Assembly (NCBI RefSeq): GCF_000002995.4
Contig: NW_025062477.1
Coordinates: forward strand, 7,722,649 to 7,786,648
DNA from: Brugia malayi
Taxonomy: Eukaryota > Nematoda > Chromadorea > Rhabditida > Onchocercidae
Length of the DNA: 64,000 nucleotides
Reading direction: 5' to 3'
The stretch's first letter is position 1; each line of letters opens with the position of its first letter. A program made the position numbers and the translations under genes. The notes under the pieces are model-generated. The model searched no databases, had not been told where the DNA came from, and saw only the letters and a list, made by a program, of their open reading frames with translations. Below are positions 62,901-64,000 of this stretch, piece after piece.

Positions 62901-63495
62901 AATAATGTTTTCAGTACCACCAAAGTATATAAAGCCCCAGAATACCCTTCATTTTTTTTTCCTTTTCTGTCCAAAAACTTCTTTTTTAAGTCTAAATTTG
63001 AATGTCCAAATAAAAAGTATTGCCTTCCTAACATAACAAAGTGTTCCGCACACTATTAAAAAACTAACTTCTGCACTTTTTGGTGTAGTAACACTTTGAA
63101 TTCCATCATCGACTATCTTTCTGCTATTCATGGATGGCCAATTGTGCGATGTACATTGAACAAGGATAACATATATTAAGCGTAAAATGATTTGATCACG
63201 TTCTGCTTTCACTGTTCTTTCTGTCTGTACTTTGCTAAAGTCTAGCCCACTTATTAAATAATCGATCTGAAACTACTATGTATCGACCAATTCGAGATTT
63301 CGAAAAATACTTCCACATCTAACTAAAATTTAAAATCCAGTAGCATATTTACGAGATCGGTTAGTTGGTCTGGAGCATGTTGACCCATCAAAAACAGTAT
63401 TGTCTGTGCTGGTGCCAAACAGCGTATACCATCACAACTACAAATATCGAGTCGGGAAACAAAAGCTAGCAGAAGTTGCCCGATCCAAGCCATTT
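47940..63495 (-). CDS. UBR4: UBR4/p600 E3 ubiquitin ligase, C-terminal part (gene continues to the right)
   Basis: UBR4 is a giant E3 of N-degron and protein quality-control pathways. The exons here follow the human protein from about its middle to its C-terminus: [15 protein letters not shown] (about 62000), [17 protein letters not shown], a galactose-binding-like region ([20 protein letters not shown], about 59550), the zinc module [20 protein letters not shown] with [15 protein letters not shown] and [15 protein letters not shown] (58770-58380), [20 protein letters not shown] with [20 protein letters not shown] (53200-53050), [13 protein letters not shown] (about 50430), the hemi-RING start CCICREAM (about 49985), [20 protein letters not shown], and [13 protein letters not shown] (about 49220). 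An acidic serine-rich exon is at 62786-62498. The first visible exon (63495-63353) starts in mid-codon. The last exon is unresolved: the frame after 48065 ends either soon after an acceptor near 47960 or further left. The UBR box itself should lie outside the window. Confidence 0.93.
55273..55298. repeat. Poly(A) tract of 26
   Basis: An uninterrupted run of 26 A on the + strand within a UBR4 intron, read as a T-run on the transcribed strand. Several shorter runs occur in other introns of this gene. Confidence 0.9.
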
Positions 63496-64000
63496 CTGAA
63501 GAAAGTAATATTTTTTTCGCGAGATCCGGACGTAAACGTCAATTCTAATATTCAGATTTTCTGTTTATCAAAAATTCAGGAAATTCCCGGCAAACCTTAG
63601 GTCAGATCGAATTGATGAATATCAAACATGATACGACTGCTACAAAATGATGAAATATGGTCTTGTTAGCAATGTCGTACACCGCCCGTGTTTATTTAAA
63701 AAAAAAAAAAAAAAAAGACGCGTGCAAATTCGTTAGTAGATACAGGATATTGAACTGAAACCTAAACAAAAAAACAATCCTGGAACTATTATTCAGTGGA
63801 GCTCTGAACATGAACAGAGTCACTATATGAAAATGTCAGTATATCTGATCAACATGCGACAACACTATCACAACTAATTGGAAGCTTTGGAGATTATAGT
63901 CTAACATATCTTGCTATAATTTTAATTGTATAGGTTAGGGAGCAAATTTCGAAAATTTCCAAAAAAAAAGAAAAAATTTCCATTTGCTTAAACTTGAAAA
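63496..64000. other. Right edge: UBR4 intron or upstream region
   Basis: No exon recognised in 505 bases on the - strand upstream of the first visible UBR4 exon. An A-run of about 20 sits at 63698-63717. The stretch directly before the exon acceptor (63499-63560) is locally CpG-containing (CGCGAGATCCGGACG), unlike the surrounding AT-rich introns. Confidence 0.5.

Overview
The window is nuclear DNA of a nematode, most likely a filarial-type (spirurid) worm. It is AT-rich, and every recognisable gene is a conserved animal housekeeping gene broken by short introns. The 3' splice sites are of the nematode TTTTCAG type, several start codons sit just behind such a site with no upstream coding exon (as expected for spliced-leader trans-splicing), and one stretch closely resembles the nematode SL1 leader. 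The species cannot be fixed from the sequence alone. No bacterial, viral or transposon coding region was recognised.

Layout, left to right. 1-2326: no recognisable gene, with a long purine-only tract. 2327-4834 (-): WDR82/Swd2. 5722-11912 (+): AP-3 complex beta subunit, containing a probable GC-AG intron. 11913-14160: no gene seen. 14161-15226 (-): PIG-L deacetylase of GPI-anchor synthesis. 16329 to about 17927 (-): a TMEM242-like small membrane protein. 18469-29551 (+): TOPBP1, a multi-BRCT checkpoint scaffold. 30237-31850 (-): DPH6, diphthamide synthetase. 32657-34898 (+): eIF6, behind a 31-bp tandem repeat. 35515-45968 (-): POLA1, catalytic subunit of DNA polymerase alpha. 45969 to about 47940: intergenic, holding an SL1-like sequence. 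About 47940-63495 (-): the C-terminal part of the giant E3 ligase UBR4, whose N-terminal part should lie to the right of the window.

The genes do not form one pathway. TOPBP1 and POLA1 both act at replication forks. DPH6 (modifies elongation factor 2) and eIF6 (60S subunit maturation) are divergent neighbours that both serve translation. TMEM242 and PIGL lie head-to-tail with about 1 kb between them and could be an operon, but this is not shown.

Gene models were built by eye from splice signals, reading-frame continuity and recalled protein families. Start, stop and catalytic exons are firm for most genes. Weak spots are the first exon of TMEM242, the last exon of UBR4 and some middle exons of TOPBP1. 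I found no clear sign of a previously undescribed system. The most unusual items are the SL1-like sequence, the repeat that multiplies splice acceptors before eIF6, and the GC-AG intron.
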